Under the pieces are notes generated by a model, which had not been told where the DNA came from, made no database searches, and was given only the letters and a program-made list of their open reading frames with translations. Shown one piece after another: positions 31,554 to 40,072 of a stretch of 64,000 nt of DNA. Each line of letters starts with the position of its first letter. Position 1 is the first letter of the stretch. The stretch comes from Acidimicrobiaceae bacterium (GTDB lineage: Bacteria; Actinomycetota; Acidimicrobiia; Acidimicrobiales; UBA8190): the NCBI GenBank assembly GCA_003151955.1, contig PLZB01000037.1, positions 1 to 64,000 on the forward strand. The letters run 5' to 3'. The position numbers were made by a program, and so were the translations under genes.

Positions 31554-33074
31554 GTGAGGGGGAGGAATTGGGCGGCCGCCGCCGCCCTCCTGGCCGCCAC
31601 CGCGGCGGGCTGCTCGGCGTCGTCATCCTCCACCGCCCCCAGGCCGAACCCTGCTCCCCCCGAGGTCCAGGCGGCCGGCCCCACCGACTGGCCCCTCCCC
31701 GGCCACGACTACACGAACTCCCGCCAGGCCGGGACCTCCCCCGTCAAGGCCTCCACCGTGGCCGGCCTGACCCAGGCCTGGCAGGTCGACACCCCCGGGG
31801 CCCTCACCACCGCCGCCATCGTCCTCAAGGGAACCGTCTACGCCCAGGACGACATGGGCGTGGTCGTGGCCGTCGACGCCACCACCGGGGCGGTCCGCTG
31901 GAAGAGCGCCCCCACCGGCTTCACCGTCGGCCCCGAGGGGGTGGCCGTCGGCTGGGGGAAGGTCTTCGCCGCCACCACCAACGGCGTCGAGGCCCTCGAC
32001 CTCACCACCGGCAAGGTCCTCTGGACCAAGCGGCTCACCACCACCGGCACGGCCGGGGTCGACATGCAGCCCACCGTGGCCGACGGCAAGGTCCTCATCT
32101 CCACCGTCCCCGTCACCCCCGGCCTCCAGTTCAACGGCGGCGACGACGGCGTCCTCTACGCCCTGGACGCCTCCACCGGCCGCACCGACTGGTCCTTCGA
32201 CACCGTGGACTCCACCAACGACTGGGGGAACCCCACCGTCAACTCCGGTGGCGGCGTCTGGTACCCACCCTCCGTCGACGTCGCCACCGGGACCGTCTAC
32301 ATCGGCACCGCCAACCCCGGTCCCTTCCCGGGCACGGCCCAGTACCCGAACGGCTCCAGCCGGCCCGGCGACAACCTCTACACCGACTCGACGGTGGCCC
32401 TGAGCCTCGCCACCGGCAAGCTCCTCTGGTACCACCAGGCCGTGGCCCACGACCTCTTCGACCAGGACTTCGTCCACACCCTGGTCGTCCCCCTGACGGG
32501 ACCTTCCTCCTCGGTGGTCGTCGGCGCCGGCAAGGGGGGACAGGTCATCGGGATGGACCCCGCCACCGGGAAGGTCCGCTGGAGCCTGGAGGTGGGCCAG
32601 CACCTCAACCACGACCTCACCTCCCTCCCGGCCGGAACCACCGAGGTCCTCCCCGGTACCTTCGGCGGCGTCCTCACCCCCCCGGCCTCGGCCGGCGGCA
32701 CCGTCTACCTCGCCCTCCTGAACGCCCCCACCATGCTCCACCCCGACCAGACCTCCTACTTCGGGGGCAAGCTCGGCACCGCCGACGGGGAGGTGGTGGC
32801 GATCGACGCCGCCACCGGGAAGATCGCCTGGGACACCGAAGTCACCGGTGACCCCACCGGCGGGGTGACCGTGGTGAACGACCTCGTCCTCACCGGCACC
32901 TTCCAGGGCAACGTCGTCGCCCTGGACCGGACCACCGGGGCCGTCGTCTGGACCCACGCCGCCCCGGCCGGGGTGAGCGGCTGGATGGCCGTCTCGGGAG
33001 GCTCCCTCTTCGTCCCCACCGGCATCCTCGGGTCCGGGGACCACCTGGTGGACCTCCACCTCCCTGGCAGCTGA
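31554..33074 (+). CDS. PQQ-like beta-propeller lipoprotein
   Basis: About 506 residues from GTG 31554, which follows GGAGGGGGA. The signal ends in a lipobox (LLAATAAGC). Propeller blades of the PQQ-enzyme type repeat (GVVVAVDATTGAVRWKS, GVLYALDASTGRTDWSF, GQVIGMDPATGKVRWSL, GEVVAIDAATGKIAWDT). Residues for binding calcium and PQQ as in true dehydrogenases cannot be confirmed. It is similar in design to the lipoprotein at 38513. It could be an extracellular oxidoreductase or a scaffold of BamB type. Confidence 0.8.
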   Translation: MRGRNWAAAAALLAATAAGCSASSSSTAPRPNPAPPEVQAAGPTDWPLPGHDYTNSRQAGTSPVKASTVAGLTQAWQVDTPGALTTAAIVLKGTVYAQDDMGVVVAVDATTGAVRWKSAPTGFTVGPEGVAVGWGKVFAATTNGVEALDLTTGKVLWTKRLTTTGTAGVDMQPTVADGKVLISTVPVTPGLQFNGGDDGVLYALDASTGRTDWSFDTVDSTNDWGNPTVNSGGGVWYPPSVDVATGTVYIGTANPGPFPGTAQYPNGSSRPGDNLYTDSTVALSLATGKLLWYHQAVAHDLFDQDFVHTLVVPLTGPSSSVVVGAGKGGQVIGMDPATGKVRWSLEVGQHLNHDLTSLPAGTTEVLPGTFGGVLTPPASAGGTVYLALLNAPTMLHPDQTSYFGGKLGTADGEVVAIDAATGKIAWDTEVTGDPTGGVTVVNDLVLTGTFQGNVVALDRTTGAVVWTHAAPAGVSGWMAVSGGSLFVPTGILGSGDHLVDLHLPGS

Positions 33075-33104
33075 CGGGCCACCCCGGGCGTCGGAGCCTG
33101 GGGG

Positions 33105-33533
33105 TCAGGCCGGCGGCCCGGAACCCACCTCGGGAGGGACGACCGGCATCTGGGCCGGGAAGGCCCCCTGCATGAGCGCCCCGAGGTCGAGCTGCCCCAT
33201 GTCGAGGGCGGTGACATGGTGCTCGACCGGCTCGGCCGGGATGGGATCGTGGCAGAACCCGCACCGGGGATCGGCCTCGGCGCTCTGGACGGCCTGGTCG
33301 ACCTTGGCCCCACAGTTCGGACACTCCGGGGGCAGCTTCCACCGGGGCCGACCGCTGGCCGCCATCCCGGCCATGGCCCCGGCGACGGCCTGGGAGATCA
33401 CCGAGGAGAGGTCCGCCTCGCCGTCGCCCACCACCGTCTGGGTGATCTGGACGAAGCCCTGACCGGACTGGACCGCCACGTTGGTGGGGGGATCCTCTGC
33501 CGGGGTCTCCCCCCTGTCCTTCCGACCGAACAT
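33105..33533 (-). CDS. Zinc-ribbon protein of unknown function
   Basis: 142 residues. A central pair of CxxC motifs (PECPNCGAKVDQ and DPRCGFCHDPIP) makes a zinc ribbon. Before it is a segment with SVISQAVAGAMAGMAASG. There is no signal peptide. GGGGGGTC precedes ATG 33533. No specific family is recognised. Confidence 0.65.
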   Translation of the reverse strand: MFGRKDRGETPAEDPPTNVAVQSGQGFVQITQTVVGDGEADLSSVISQAVAGAMAGMAASGRPRWKLPPECPNCGAKVDQAVQSAEADPRCGFCHDPIPAEPVEHHVTALDMGQLDLGALMQGAFPAQMPVVPPEVGSGPPA

Positions 33534-33577
33534 GACCCCCCCTGACCCCCGACGGTGCCGAGCCTCGACCCCTGATC

Positions 33578-34330
33578 TTAGGGCCGTCTGGGTCCGGGGG
33601 CGTTGCGGAAGACGAAGGGCTCGCTCTCCCGACCGGGCTGGACGAACCAGCACTGGCCGACCTCGTCGCTGTCGAGGATGGCCACGAAGGTGTCGACGAC
33701 CTGGCCCACCTCGATCAGGGGGACCTCCATCTCGGCCAGGACGTCCCGGATGTCGTCGATGATGGCCGTGTCGGCGAAGGCGGGGCAGATGGCGTTGATC
33801 CGGATCCCCTCGGCCAGCAGTCCTGGGCCGAGGGACCTGACCAGGCCGACGACGGCGTGCTTGTTGGCGGCGTAGACGGGGTCCATGGGCACGGCCACCA
33901 GGCCGGCCAGGCTGGAGGTGGCCACGATCCGGCCCCCACCCCGGGCCCGGAGGGCCGGGAGGGCGGCGTGGATCCCGAAGACGACCCCGTCGAGGTTGAC
34001 GGCCATGGCCCGCCGGTAGCGGTCGAGGTCGAAGTCGTCCCCCAGGCCGCACCCCGTGGTGATCCCGGCGTTCAGATGGACGAGGTCGAGGCCTCCGTAG
34101 GTCGAGACGGCCACCTCCACGGCGGCCAGGCTGGCCCCGGGGTCTCCGACGTCGCACCCCACGAAGGTCCCCCCCACCTCCCCGGCCACCCGCCGGCCCT
34201 GGACCTCGTCGATGTCGGCCACCACCACCGAGGCCCCCAGCCCCGCCAGCCGGGCCGCCACGGCGGCCCCGATCCCCTGGGCCCCGCCCGTGACCAGGGC
34301 CACCCGGCCCTCGAGCCCCTGCTCCTCCAT
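33578..34330 (-). CDS. Short-chain dehydrogenase/reductase
   Basis: 250 residues from ATG 34330, which follows GGGAGGG. The NAD(P) turn is TGGAQGIGAAVAARL, the structural motif LNAG, the catalytic serine in ATSSLAGLV and the pair in YAANK. A post-barrel segment begins AICPAFADTAII. An Asp at the end of strand 2 (VVVADID) favours NAD over NADP. The substrate is unknown. It is divergent from the thioesterase, with 47 nt between starts. Confidence 0.88.
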   Translation of the reverse strand: MEEQGLEGRVALVTGGAQGIGAAVAARLAGLGASVVVADIDEVQGRRVAGEVGGTFVGCDVGDPGASLAAVEVAVSTYGGLDLVHLNAGITTGCGLGDDFDLDRYRRAMAVNLDGVVFGIHAALPALRARGGGRIVATSSLAGLVAVPMDPVYAANKHAVVGLVRSLGPGLLAEGIRINAICPAFADTAIIDDIRDVLAEMEVPLIEVGQVVDTFVAILDSDEVGQCWFVQPGRESEPFVFRNAPGPRRP

Positions 34331-34377
34331 GGAACCCTCCCTTCCCCTCGACCTCCGATCGACCATCATGGTCCCCC

Positions 34378-34803
34378 GTGCGGATGAACTTCGAACCCTC
34401 CACCGACCCCGCCGACTACGGCTTCAGCCATCGCCTCCGGGTCCGCTTCGCCGAGACCGACGCCATGGGGGTCGTCCACCACGCCGCCTACCTCCCCTAC
34501 CTCGAGGAGGCCCGGGTCGAGTACCTCCGATCCCGGGGCCACCCCTACGACGCCGTCCGGGCCGAGGGCTACGACTTCTCCGTCCTCGAGGTCGCCGTCC
34601 GCTACCAGCGGCCCCTCCGCTTCGACGAGCTCGTCGACGTCCAGCTGGCGGTGACCTCGGTCGGCTACGCCAGCTTCCAGATCGACTACCTCCTCCAGGT
34701 CGACGGCGGGACCCGGGCCGACGCCGTCACCGTCCACGGCGTGGTCGGACCCGAGGGACGGGCCAAACGGGCTCCGACCTGGCTCACCGCCCTCAGCGGC
34801 TGA
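34378..34803 (+). CDS. YbgC-like acyl-CoA thioesterase (hot-dog fold)
   Basis: 141 residues. It starts at GTG 34378, or ATG 34384. The catalytic Asp is in FAETDAMGVVHHAAYLPYLE, the 4-hydroxybenzoyl-CoA thioesterase pattern, followed by the strand VAVRYQRPLRFDELVDV. It hydrolyses acyl-CoA thioesters in the cytosol; chain preference is not visible. Confidence 0.85.
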   Translation: MRMNFEPSTDPADYGFSHRLRVRFAETDAMGVVHHAAYLPYLEEARVEYLRSRGHPYDAVRAEGYDFSVLEVAVRYQRPLRFDELVDVQLAVTSVGYASFQIDYLLQVDGGTRADAVTVHGVVGPEGRAKRAPTWLTALSG

Positions 34804-34813
34804 CGCCCCGCGA

Positions 34814-35596
34814 TCAGACCTCGACCGGTCCGGCCCCACCTTCCAGATCCCATTCCCCGCAGGCCTCGAGGACGGCCGGGGCCAACTCGACCCGGCAGAC
34901 GACGAGGTCCGGGAGCCAGGCGTCGACGGCCCCGTAGCGGAGGGGGGACCCGTCGAGCCGGGAGGCATGGAGCCCGGCGGCGAGGGCCACGGCCACCGGG
35001 GCGGCCGAGTCCCACTCGTACTGCCCCCCGGCATGGACGTAGCAGTCCGCCTCCCCCCGGACCACCGCCGCGATCTTCGCCCCCGCCGACCCCATCGGGA
35101 TCGTCTCGGCCCCTAGCGCCGCCGCCACCGCCCCGGCCACGGCCGGGGGCCGGGACCGGCTCACCACCAGCCGGGGGGCTCCCCCCCTCGGGGCCCCCAC
35201 CGAGGGGGCGCTCCGCCCCGTGGCCAGGGTGAGCCCCAGGGCCGGGAGGGCCACCGCCCCCACTACCGGCTCCCCCCCGACGACCAGGGCGACGTGGACG
35301 GCCCAGTCGGTCCGGCCCGGCTCCCCGTATTCCCGGGTCCCGTCCAGGGGGTCGATGATCCAGAGCCGGCCCGACCCCGACACCGTCGTCAGCCCCTCCT
35401 CGGACCGGACCGGGTCCCCGGGAAAGAGCTCGGCGAGCTCCCCCACCAGGAGCTCGTGGGAGGCCAGGTCGCCCCGCTCCCCCAACCTCGGCTCCCCCGC
35501 CGACCGCTCCCGGAGGACCAGGAGGGCCCGGCCGGCCCGGGTGGCCAGCGCGGCCGCCTCGACCTCCTCCCGCTCCAGCCCACCTTCCGGCGCCAT
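34814..35596 (-). CDS. Inositol monophosphatase-family phosphatase (CysQ/IMPase-like)
   Basis: 260 residues from ATG 35596. Metal-binding motifs are SEEG (Glu of motif 1), LWIIDPLDGTREY and YEWDSAAPVAVALAAG. The DGTREY version is closer to CysQ/PAP phosphatases than to inositol phosphatases. The likely substrate is 3'-phosphoadenosine 5'-phosphate or inositol phosphate. It converges with the thioesterase. Confidence 0.85.
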   Translation of the reverse strand: MAPEGGLEREEVEAAALATRAGRALLVLRERSAGEPRLGERGDLASHELLVGELAELFPGDPVRSEEGLTTVSGSGRLWIIDPLDGTREYGEPGRTDWAVHVALVVGGEPVVGAVALPALGLTLATGRSAPSVGAPRGGAPRLVVSRSRPPAVAGAVAAALGAETIPMGSAGAKIAAVVRGEADCYVHAGGQYEWDSAAPVAVALAAGLHASRLDGSPLRYGAVDAWLPDLVVCRVELAPAVLEACGEWDLEGGAGPVEV

Positions 35597-35692
35597 CCCG
35601 CCAGTCTGGCCCAGCCCCGTCACCGCCGGGTCACCGACCGGCCCTCGACCGTCACGGCGGCCGGCCGCCCCTCCCGATAGCGTTTCCCCCAG

Positions 35693-38500
35693 GTGAACGA
35701 CACTGACGGGGAGGGTGGAGCGGCCGACCGCCGACTGGCGGCCTGGCGGGTCTGGGCCGGTCGCGTCCTCACCACCGACCCGGCCGGGATCGAGCAGGCG
35801 GCCCGGGCCGCCCTCGTCACCGTCGAGGCCGGGGGGAGCTCCGACGCCGCCGCCGTCGCCGCCCACACCGCCCTCGGGGTTCCCGCCCCGCCCCCGGCCC
35901 TGGCCGCCCTCGACCGCCAGCGCTGGCGGGCCGGGGAGCTCCTGACCGAGCTCGACCGGATCGAGGACCGTCTCGGGGGCGAGCCCGGGGGACCCCTCCG
36001 GGCCGAGCTGACCCGGCAGCTGGCCACCGCCGACACCGTGGCCCTCTCGGCGGCCCGCCTCGTCCCCTCCTGGCCCCCTGCCGGCCCTGGACCCGTTCCC
36101 GGCGCCGGCCCCCCGGTCCCGCCCCCGGTCTGGGCCGGACCCGCCGAAACCACGCCGGGTGAACCCCGGGACCAGGGGGTCCAGATCCTGGGGGCCACCG
36201 GCGCCTTCCTCCTCGTGGCGGCCACCATCCTCTTCGAGGCCTACGGGGTCCCCCACACCGGCGGGGTCCCCCGGTTCCTCGGGGTCCTCGCCCTCGAGAC
36301 CGTCCTGGCCCTGGCCACCGCCGTCAGCCGGCGGCTCCCCCGCCTCCGGCCCCTGGCCCAGATCTACCTGGCCGCCACCGCCCTCATCTTCCCCCTCCTC
36401 ATCGTGGCCGCCGCCGTCTTCCTCGACCTCGGCCGCCACGGCCTGACCGTCCCCGCCGGCCTCGCCGCCGGGGGCCTGGCCTGCTTCCTCCTCTACGGGG
36501 GCCTGGCCCTGGCGCTGCGGTCCCCCAGCTACGGCCTCCTCTCCTCCGCCGGCCTCGTCACCGGCTGGACCGGGGGGAGCACCGGGACAGGCGGCCACCA
36601 CTGGGCCCCGCTCGGCCTCGTCCTCCTCGTCGGTCTCCTCCTCGCCCTCGACACCCTCACCCTCGACCGCCCCACCGACGGCGACCTCCGCCGCCGGCTC
36701 GCCGCCGCCTACCGGCCCTGGGCCGCTCCCCTGGCCGGCCTCGGGGCCCTGGCCGCCGCCGTCTGGGCCCTCGCCGTCACCGTCACCGACTGCCCGGCCG
36801 GAACGGGCTGCCCGGCCGGGACCCTGGCCCATCCCGCCGTCCTCCCCGTCACCCTCGGGGCCCTGGCCCTCACCCTCGGGGTCGCCGCCCTCCCCACCCC
36901 CCGCCGCTTCTGGACCGTCCCCGCCGCCGTCTCCGGCGCCCTGGCCGCCCTCCTCGCCGGCGGGGCCCTGGGCTGGGGGTCGGCCGGGACGGCCTGGATC
37001 CTCGTCCCGCTCTCCCTCCTCACCCTCCTCCTGGCCGAGACCGCCTTCCGGACGGTGGCCGGAGCCGGGTCCGGGGAGGGACGGGGCCAGGTCGAGCTCC
37101 GGGTCACCCTCCGGGCCCTGGCCCTGGCCGAGGCCTCGGCCCTCCTGCTCGTGCCCTGGGTCCCGACCTGGTGGAAGATCGTCACCCTGGCCCTGGCCGC
37201 CACCGTTCCCCTCCTCATCGCCCGCCGGACCGGCCGGGGAGAATGGGCCCTCCCCACCGGCCTCCTCCTGGCCGCCGCCGGCTTCACCGCCATCTGGTCG
37301 GCGGCCTCGGCGGCCGGTTCGGTGACCTCGACCAGCCCCAGCCCCGAGTCGGTGGCCTGGATGCTCTCCCCCTTCCCCGTCCTCCTCGTCCTGGCCGGCC
37401 AGCTCCTCTCCCGCCGGGCCGGACCGGGTTGGGCCCTGGCCGCCTACGTCCCCGCCCTCCCCCTGGCCGCCGGGGCCGCCCTGGCCGCCGCCGCCAGCCA
37501 CCGGCCCCTCGTGGTCGGCGTCCTCCTCCTCGGGGACTGGGCCATGGCCGAGGACGTCGCCGCCATGGAGGACTGGCCCCCCCTCGCTCCCCTCGGGCTC
37601 GCCCTCGGGGCCGGCGGGGCCGCCCTGGTGGCCTGGGGCGAGGGGGCCGGGGTCCGGACCCTCCCCCTGGCCGTCCTGACCGCCGCCCTCGCCGCCTACG
37701 CCCTCGGGGTCATCCCCTTCACCGCCGCCCCCCCGGCCGGGGACGGTCCCGACGCCGGTTGGGCCCCCGCCCCGGAGCTCCCCCCCACCCACCTCTGGGG
37801 CCCCGTCCACCGGTTCGCCGCCCTGGCCCTGGCCGGCCTGGTCTCGGCCTGGGCCCTGGTCGGGCTGGCCGCCCCCGGCCCGGGCCGGGTCGAGTCGATC
37901 GTGGCCGTCACCATGGTCCTCGTCCTGGCCGGCCTCCTCCTCGTCGAGCGCCGGGTCTTCGCCGGCCCCCCGGCCCTGGCCTGGGCCGTCCCCGCCGTCG
38001 CCTCCCTGGCCGGCCTGGCCCTGGCCCGCTGGTCGGGGACCCACGACCCCCAGTGGTTCGTCCTCGCTCCCGGGGCCGTCCTGGTGGCCCTCGGCCTCAC
38101 CCTCCCCGACAGCTCCGACGAGGTCGGGGCGGTGGCGGCGGGCCGGGCCCTGGTCGCCGCCGGTCTCCTCCTCCTCCTCGGGACGAGCCTGGTCCAGCTC
38201 CTGGCCGGGCCCAGCACCGACCGGACCGTCCTCCTCATCGCCGAGGGGGTGGCCTGCGTGGCCGGCGGGGTCGCCCTCCGGCGCCAGGTCCCCGTCATCG
38301 CCGGAGCCGCCGCCGTGGCCGCCGGGGCCCTGGCCGCCCTGGCCCGGACCGGGACCTCGGTCGGCCTCTACCTCACCGTCGCCTTCCTGGCCCTCGCCCT
38401 CCTCGGGACCGCCACCGCCATCATCGCCGTCCGGGGCCGCCACCCCGGCGGGGACGGGGAGGGGGAGGGGGACCCGGGAAGCTGGTCCCGCTGGCGCTGA
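35693..38500 (+). CDS. Large polytopic membrane protein (SCO7613-like)
   Basis: 935 residues. The soluble N-terminal 150 residues end in a proline-rich linker (PAGPGPVPGAGPPVPPPVW). The rest is about 25 hydrophobic helices (LGATGAFLLVAATILFEAYG; VLLVGLLLALDTL), with a short cytoplasmic end rich in Gly. It resembles the actinobacterial family with an SCO7613 C-terminal domain, which has no assigned function. Base composition is extreme (very high GC) and long antisense frames result from that. Confidence 0.75.
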   Translation: MNDTDGEGGAADRRLAAWRVWAGRVLTTDPAGIEQAARAALVTVEAGGSSDAAAVAAHTALGVPAPPPALAALDRQRWRAGELLTELDRIEDRLGGEPGGPLRAELTRQLATADTVALSAARLVPSWPPAGPGPVPGAGPPVPPPVWAGPAETTPGEPRDQGVQILGATGAFLLVAATILFEAYGVPHTGGVPRFLGVLALETVLALATAVSRRLPRLRPLAQIYLAATALIFPLLIVAAAVFLDLGRHGLTVPAGLAAGGLACFLLYGGLALALRSPSYGLLSSAGLVTGWTGGSTGTGGHHWAPLGLVLLVGLLLALDTLTLDRPTDGDLRRRLAAAYRPWAAPLAGLGALAAAVWALAVTVTDCPAGTGCPAGTLAHPAVLPVTLGALALTLGVAALPTPRRFWTVPAAVSGALAALLAGGALGWGSAGTAWILVPLSLLTLLLAETAFRTVAGAGSGEGRGQVELRVTLRALALAEASALLLVPWVPTWWKIVTLALAATVPLLIARRTGRGEWALPTGLLLAAAGFTAIWSAASAAGSVTSTSPSPESVAWMLSPFPVLLVLAGQLLSRRAGPGWALAAYVPALPLAAGAALAAAASHRPLVVGVLLLGDWAMAEDVAAMEDWPPLAPLGLALGAGGAALVAWGEGAGVRTLPLAVLTAALAAYALGVIPFTAAPPAGDGPDAGWAPAPELPPTHLWGPVHRFAALALAGLVSAWALVGLAAPGPGRVESIVAVTMVLVLAGLLLVERRVFAGPPALAWAVPAVASLAGLALARWSGTHDPQWFVLAPGAVLVALGLTLPDSSDEVGAVAAGRALVAAGLLLLLGTSLVQLLAGPSTDRTVLLIAEGVACVAGGVALRRQVPVIAGAAAVAAGALAALARTGTSVGLYLTVAFLALALLGTATAIIAVRGRHPGGDGEGEGDPGSWSRWR

Positions 38501-38512
38501 CCGGGACCCGGA

Positions 38513-40072
38513 TCAGGGAACGGTCGGGGTGACCGGGTCCTTCCCCCCCGGGGTGAGGGCGACGATCCCGTCGGGGGCCCCCTGGGCCGAGGATCCCGTC
38601 CCGAGGACGAGGGCGTCGCCGACGGTGGCGATCCCCGACCAGCAGGTGGCCGGGAGGGCGGCCTGGTCCAGGAGGGCCCCGGTCGAGGCGGCCCGGACCT
38701 GGACGACGGCGCCGAAGGCGGGGCAGTTGAAGGTCATCGCCCCGGCCACGGTGGTGGAGGCGAAGGAGGCGGCCCCCTTCTCCTCCCAGGCCACCGCCCC
38801 GCTGCCGGCGCTGAAGGCGTGGACGCTGGGCTCCTGGGTCGGCGTGTCCCGGGGGTTGGAGGGGTCGCAGAACACCTCCCCGGCCCCCTCGAACCGGCCG
38901 TAGTCGCCCAGGGCCGTGGCGCCGTAGACCCGGTGGCCGTCGTAGGCGGCCGAGGCGATGAAACCCCCGGCGAAGCCCCCGAAGACCACGTTCGTCGACC
39001 ACCGGAGCCGGCCCGTGGCCGGGTCGAGGGAGTAGTAGGTCCCGTCCTTCCCCCCCACCCCGAGGAAGGCGGCCCGGCCGGCCGGGTCGATCCCGGCGTT
39101 GGCGGTGGCCCCGAAGTCCTGGTCGCAGTGGTCGTCGGCCCGGGGGGGTCGGAAGTCCCAGGCCAGGGTGCCGGTGGCGAGGTGGAGGGCGAAGACCGTC
39201 TCGGCCAGGGGCGGGGGGTTCGAGAACTTGCAGTCGGCGGTGTTGAAGACGACGAGGTGGGCCGAGGGCAGGACCGTCCCCGACGACCAGACCCCCCCGC
39301 AGCCGTCGTTCGCCACCTGGCCCTGGGCGTTCACGTCGGTCTGGTAGGTCCAGACCGGGTTCCCGTTGTCGAGGGAGGCGGCCACCACGTAGCCCCGGGT
39401 GTCGGCGCCCCCGTCGGTGTCGACCCCGAAGACGACCTTCCCCTCGGCCACCACCGGGGAGGAGAAGATCCGGGTCCCGTCGTGGGCCGGATCGGGAGGT
39501 CGGCCCGGGGTGCCGGTGTAGTCGTGCTTCCAGTCGAGCCGTCCCGTCCGGGCGTCGAGGGCGTAGAGGGTGTAGCCCCCACCGAAGATCACCAGGTCGG
39601 GCCGGCTCCCCGATCCCGGTTCGTACCAGGCCGAGGAGGTCACGAGGCCCCCGTCGGAGGAGATGTCCCGGGTGGCCCGCCGGGCGTTCGGGGTGACGGC
39701 GTCCTGGCGCTGGAGCTCGAATTTCCAGCGGAGCTTCCCGGTGGCGAGGGAGACGGCGTAGAACCAGCCGTCCCAGGACCCGGCGTAGACCGTCCCGGCC
39801 ACCACCGTGGGGGTGGCGGTGACGGCATCCCCGGTGGGGAAGGTCCAGGCCGGGGCCAGCGTCTTCACGGTGACGCTGGTCAGGGTGGTGACCCCGGCCC
39901 CGGTCCGCTGGGCGTCGTGGGCGTAGGTCGGCCACTCCCAGGAGGCCACCGACGCGTCGGGGAGGCCCGATCCCGCCGCCGGGGCGCCCGGGCCGCAGCC
40001 GGCCAGGACGCCGCCGGCCAGGAGCAGGAGCAGGACCGGGGAGGCCGGGATCCGCCGGGGACGGATCCTCAA
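38513..40072 (-). CDS. PQQ-like beta-propeller lipoprotein
   Basis: 519 residues. I place the start at TTG 40072, which overlaps the stop of the upstream lipoprotein (TTGA). This gives a compact signal with lipobox (LLLLLAGGVLAGC). Blades are of PQQ type (GWFYAVSLATGKLRWKFEL, YTLYALDARTGRLDWKHDY, TVFALHLATGTLAWDF, TYYSLDPATGRLRWST). A Cys-Gly pair in NDGCGGVWSSG and ADDHCDQDFGATAN are features of PQQ dehydrogenase-like proteins. It forms an operon with the gene at 40069. Confidence 0.8.
   Translation of the reverse strand: MRIRPRRIPASPVLLLLLAGGVLAGCGPGAPAAGSGLPDASVASWEWPTYAHDAQRTGAGVTTLTSVTVKTLAPAWTFPTGDAVTATPTVVAGTVYAGSWDGWFYAVSLATGKLRWKFELQRQDAVTPNARRATRDISSDGGLVTSSAWYEPGSGSRPDLVIFGGGYTLYALDARTGRLDWKHDYTGTPGRPPDPAHDGTRIFSSPVVAEGKVVFGVDTDGGADTRGYVVAASLDNGNPVWTYQTDVNAQGQVANDGCGGVWSSGTVLPSAHLVVFNTADCKFSNPPPLAETVFALHLATGTLAWDFRPPRADDHCDQDFGATANAGIDPAGRAAFLGVGGKDGTYYSLDPATGRLRWSTNVVFGGFAGGFIASAAYDGHRVYGATALGDYGRFEGAGEVFCDPSNPRDTPTQEPSVHAFSAGSGAVAWEEKGAASFASTTVAGAMTFNCPAFGAVVQVRAASTGALLDQAALPATCWSGIATVGDALVLGTGSSAQGAPDGIVALTPGGKDPVTPTVP

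Noticed and set aside
34814-38443. 1,209-codon minus-strand frame
   Set aside because: Most of it is antisense to the large membrane protein. Only the last 260 codons are the real phosphatase.
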